Source of the DNA: Mycobacterium sp.
Lineage (GTDB): Bacteria > Actinomycetota > Actinomycetes > Mycobacteriales > Mycobacteriaceae
Reading direction: 5' to 3'
NCBI GenBank assembly: GCA_022841565.1
Contig: JALHRH010000014.1
Coordinates: 1-36,184, forward strand
Length of the DNA stretch: 36,184 bases
A program made the translations under genes and the position numbers. Within the stretch, counting starts at the first letter, position 1. Each line of letters starts with the position of its first letter. The notes under the pieces were generated by a model. The model searched no databases, was not told the DNA's origin, and was given only the letters and a program-made list of their open reading frames with translations. This document shows, piece after piece, positions 33,984 to 36,184 of the stretch.

Positions 33984-34747
33984 GTGATTTGGTGCGGGTG
34001 CAGCGCGACGGCGCGGTCACGACGATCAGCATCAACCGGCCGCTGGCGCGCAACGCCGTCAACGGCCCGACGGCCGCCGCGCTGTACACCGCGTTCGAAC
34101 GGTTCGACCGCGACGACACCGCATCGGTGGCGGTGCTGTGCGGCGAAGGCGGAACCTTCTGCGCGGGAGCCGATTTGAAGGCCTTCGGCACGCCGCAAGC
34201 CAACTCGGTACATCGCACCGGTCCTGGACCGATGGGGCCGTCGCGCATGACGCTGTCTAAGCCGGTGATCGCCGCGGTCGACGGCTATGCGGTGGCCGGT
34301 GGCCTGGAGTTGGCGTTGTGGTGTGATCTGCGGGTCGCCGAGGAGGATGCCGTGTTCGGGGTGTTCTGCCGGCGCTGGGGAGTGCCGTTGATCGACGGTG
34401 GCACCGTGCGGTTGCCACGGCTGATCGGGCACAGCCGCGCGATGGACATGATTCTCACCGGCCGCGCAGTCCGGGCCGACGAGGCGCTGGCGATCGGCCT
34501 GGCCAACCGGGTGGTGCCCAACGGCCACGCGCGTCAAGCGGCTAAGGAGTTGGCGGCCGAACTGGCCGCATTGCCGCAACAATGTCTGCGGTCCGACCGG
34601 CTGTCGGCGCTGCACCAGTGGGGCCTTCCCGAGTCGGCAGCGCTGGACCTCGAGTTCGCCAGCATTTCCCGGGTGGCCGCCGAGGCGCTGGAGGGAGCGG
34701 GGCGGTTCGCCGACGGCGCTGGCCGGCACGGCGCCCCCGCGACCTAG
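33980..34747 (+). CDS. echA5: Crotonase-fold protein EchA5
   Basis: 255-residue enoyl-CoA hydratase/isomerase-family protein (Rv0675 homologue). Visible: SINRPLARNAVNGPT, LCGEGGTFCAGADLKAFG and VDGYAVAGGLELALWCDLR, the oxyanion hole and CoA-binding parts. As in EchA4 the catalytic glutamates are replaced: FGQPE is FGVFC here and the second Glu is Asp in AMDMILTG. The C-terminal RADEALAIGLANRVV is typical. ATG 33980 has AGGAGG 5 nt upstream and overlaps the PaaX stop. Its TAG stop interlocks with the TAG of the convergent lipoprotein gene in CTAG (34744-34747). Confidence 0.92.
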   Translation: MSDLVRVQRDGAVTTISINRPLARNAVNGPTAAALYTAFERFDRDDTASVAVLCGEGGTFCAGADLKAFGTPQANSVHRTGPGPMGPSRMTLSKPVIAAVDGYAVAGGLELALWCDLRVAEEDAVFGVFCRRWGVPLIDGGTVRLPRLIGHSRAMDMILTGRAVRADEALAIGLANRVVPNGHARQAAKELAAELAALPQQCLRSDRLSALHQWGLPESAALDLEFASISRVAAEALEGAGRFADGAGRHGAPAT

Positions 34748-35241
34748 CCGCCCTTGGTCACGGTGTTATTGGGCCCGATCTCGTTGACCTCCGGGGCGCC
34801 GTCCTTATAGGTGATGGTGTTGTCCATCCCCAGCACCGTGATCCGGGTGTTGACCTTGTCGATGGTGATCTTGTTCTTCGTGCCGCCGACACTCACCGTG
34901 TCGCAGTTGCCGTTGACGGTCAGCGTGTTGTCCGACCCGGTCACGTTCAGCGACTTGCCCTCTTCGCAGGAGATCGTGGCCGTCTCCCCCATGGATGCGT
35001 AGACGACGGTGTTGCCCACCTGGACGGAGGTGCTGATGGTAGGGCCGCCGCCGGTGGTGGACGTCGGCTGGGCGGTGCCGCTGCTGGTCGTGGTCGACGA
35101 TTTGGTCGAGGACGAGGTGGTGGCGCCCGGTGGACTGGCTGTCGAACTGCAGCCGACCAGCCCGACTGCGGCCGCGACGGCGGCGGCCGCCAGGGTCACT
35201 CCGGCCAATCGGAAAGTGTCGGCAGTTCGGTTGGCGCGCAT
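34744..35241 (-). CDS. DUF3060-like lipoprotein
   Basis: 165 residues. An N-terminal signal (MRANRTADTFRLAGVTLAA, then AAVAAAVGLVGC) carries the lipobox LVGC, so the mature cysteine would be lipid-anchored at the outer face of the membrane. A Ser/Thr-rich linker (about residues 33-65) precedes a repetitive beta domain with recurring NxxTV/ITV strands: NVTGSDNTLTVNG, NKITIDKVNTRITVLGMDN. Two cysteines (ISCEEG and NGNCDTV) may form a disulfide. This matches the mycobacterial DUF3060 family, of unknown function. ATG 35241 is chosen because it gives a complete signal peptide (GGGAGGAA 10 nt upstream). It lies 46 nt downstream of a paralogue and converges on echA5. Confidence 0.85.
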   Translation of the reverse strand: MRANRTADTFRLAGVTLAAAAVAAAVGLVGCSSTASPPGATTSSSTKSSTTTSSGTAQPTSTTGGGPTISTSVQVGNTVVYASMGETATISCEEGKSLNVTGSDNTLTVNGNCDTVSVGGTKNKITIDKVNTRITVLGMDNTITYKDGAPEVNEIGPNNTVTKGG

Positions 35242-35287
35242 AGTTTCTCGATTCCTCCCGGATAAAAGGACTGTCACACTTACCGGC

Positions 35288-35665
35288 TCAGGGTCCAACT
35301 CGCTGGATTCGGTTGACCATACCCAGTTCGCGGCCGCGATCCCAGATGACGGGATCGCCGCTCTTGAAATACACGGTCCCGTCGTAGCCGTATACGGTGA
35401 TGTCGTTGACGACGGTGTCGGCGATCACCGTGTTCGAGGTTCCCATCATTGTCACCGCCCAACAGGTTCCCTTCGCGGTGACGATGTTCGAAGTCCCGTT
35501 CACGATGAGCGTGGAATCGTTGCAGTCGATCGTCGTCTCGACGCCCTGCCCAGTGATGTGCGTGTCGCCGTTCTTCGCGTGCACCACCGGAGCTGGCGCG
35601 GCTGGGATGGCAACGACGGTCGCGGCACACACAGCCAGTGCCCCCGCGGCGGTTGTCAATTTCAC
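35288..35665 (-). CDS. Secreted DUF3060-like protein
   Basis: 125 residues. Start GTG 35665 (AAGGGGG about 7 nt upstream) gives a clear signal peptide, KLTTAAGALAVCAATVVAIP, with cleavage likely near AAPAPVVHA. The mature part is a short beta-repeat domain like the neighbouring lipoprotein: TTIDCNDSTLIVNGTSN, KGTCWAVTMMGTSNTVIAD, VVNDITVYGYDGTVYF, with the same two-cysteine spacing. No lipobox, so soluble rather than anchored. The frame is open to 35791, but the added residues precede the signal and are not expected. The function is unknown. It is probably cotranscribed with the lipoprotein gene downstream. Confidence 0.83.
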   Translation of the reverse strand: MKLTTAAGALAVCAATVVAIPAAPAPVVHAKNGDTHITGQGVETTIDCNDSTLIVNGTSNIVTAKGTCWAVTMMGTSNTVIADTVVNDITVYGYDGTVYFKSGDPVIWDRGRELGMVNRIQRVGP

Positions 35666-36184
35666 TGCGGGCCCCCCTTCGTTGGGCGGGTGGTCTACTC
35701 GTATGAGATCTCGATTGAGATTACGTGCATACAGCTGCGTGACGACAGCCCCTGAGCAACTTACGGCAAAATCTCTGCGGCCGCGGGGCAACAGGCCGGC
35801 GCCCGGCGCGTCGGCGGATGTGTCGGGGAAACCGGGCCCGCTTCGTCATCGCACGTGCCTCGGTGCCGGCAAGCCATGCCGAACCGGCGGTAAGCAACCT
35901 CGCGGTCCGGTCCAGCACATTGCCGCTTGACCACGACCGCGTGGTCCAAGCTTTAGCCATCTCCGGACGCGATCTAGATCGGTTGGCCGAAGTCCGCCGA
36001 CATCGCCCCTTGTGCTCGGGCAAGTTCGGCGGCAGACCGCGAGGCTGCTCCCGGTGGGACTGCGTCGGCTGATATAGATCGGGTTGGCCCTTCACAAACG
36101 CCTCCGGGGGTGTCAGGAAGGGATTGTCAGAAGTTCCCTTTCGAGGATCTCAGTGTTGCTGCGCTCAGGTTCTCTTGACACGCC
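35666..36184. other. Intergenic region upstream of the DUF3060 pair
   Basis: About 520 bases to the window end with no gene I can support; open frames here lack ribosome-binding sites and family features. It should contain the promoter of the DUF3060 genes. An imperfect direct repeat, GATCTAGATCGGTTGGCC (35971-35988) and GATATAGATCGGGTTGGCC (36071-36089), lies about 100 bp apart. An AAGGGA / TCCCTT inverted repeat (36118-36140) is also present. Confidence 0.5.

Noticed and set aside
35721-36095. 124-codon minus-strand frame at the window end
   Set aside because: Arg/Pro-rich product typical of random GC-rich frames, no start signal, no family.

Overview
The window reads as high-GC chromosomal DNA of a Mycobacterium, probably a slow grower. 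It carries mycolic-acid methyltransferases (mmaA family), the lipG / ABC1-kinase pair, the Mce-transporter ATPase mkl (mceG), the rplJ-rplL and rpoB-rpoC operons, a neutral ceramidase, endonuclease IV, and a fadE8-echA4-PaaX-echA5 operon. From memory, this order matches M. tuberculosis Rv0643c/Rv0644c to Rv0675. Two departures stand out. The toxin-antitoxin-rich block that lies between mkl and rpoB in M. tuberculosis is absent. Between nfo and fadE8, where M. tuberculosis has lpqP, there is a four-gene aromatic-catabolism-like cluster.

Layout. 1-4092 (minus): partial mmaA2-like gene, mmaA1, lipG and a UbiB/ABC1 kinase, with a perfect 22-bp palindrome upstream. 4356-10071 (plus): a translationally coupled operon of a very large GH38 alpha-mannosidase, a small protein traditionally called FabD2 (but without the acyltransferase motif), and a ROK sugar kinase, ending at a hairpin. 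10246-11507: rplJ-rplL with promoter, L10-type leader, attenuator hairpin and a strong terminator. 11521-13796: divergent TetR regulator and carotenoid-cleavage oxygenase with a 13-bp palindrome between them. 13928-14932: mkl. 15261-23053: rpoB-rpoC with promoter, leader and terminator; the rifampicin region is wild type at the key positions. 23139-25978: ceramidase (minus) and leaderless endonuclease IV (plus).

26237-30588: the accessory cluster. Two near-identical palindromes sit in the promoter region. They are followed by an extradiol (VOC) dioxygenase, an FAH-family hydrolase and an MhpA-type FAD hydroxylase, joined by 4-bp stop/start overlaps, and then a lipocalin-like protein. Together they suggest hydroxylation of a phenolic ring, meta cleavage and hydrolysis of the ring-fission product; no alpha/beta C-C hydrolase is present.

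30639-34747: fadE8-echA4-paaX-like-echA5, a tight operon with a leaderless start whose -10 lies inside a 36-bp imperfect inverted repeat. The PaaX-type repressor encoded inside the operon is the obvious candidate to bind it. Both crotonase-fold proteins lack the two classical hydratase glutamates. 34744-35665 (minus): two tandem paralogous DUF3060-like exported proteins, one a lipoprotein and one secreted. The last ~520 bases hold no gene I can support.

The strongest candidates for something undescribed are the catabolic island with its paired-palindrome promoter, the fadE8 operator/PaaX circuit, the palindrome over the ABC1-kinase gene, and the DUF3060 pair. Comparisons with M. tuberculosis are from memory, not from a search.
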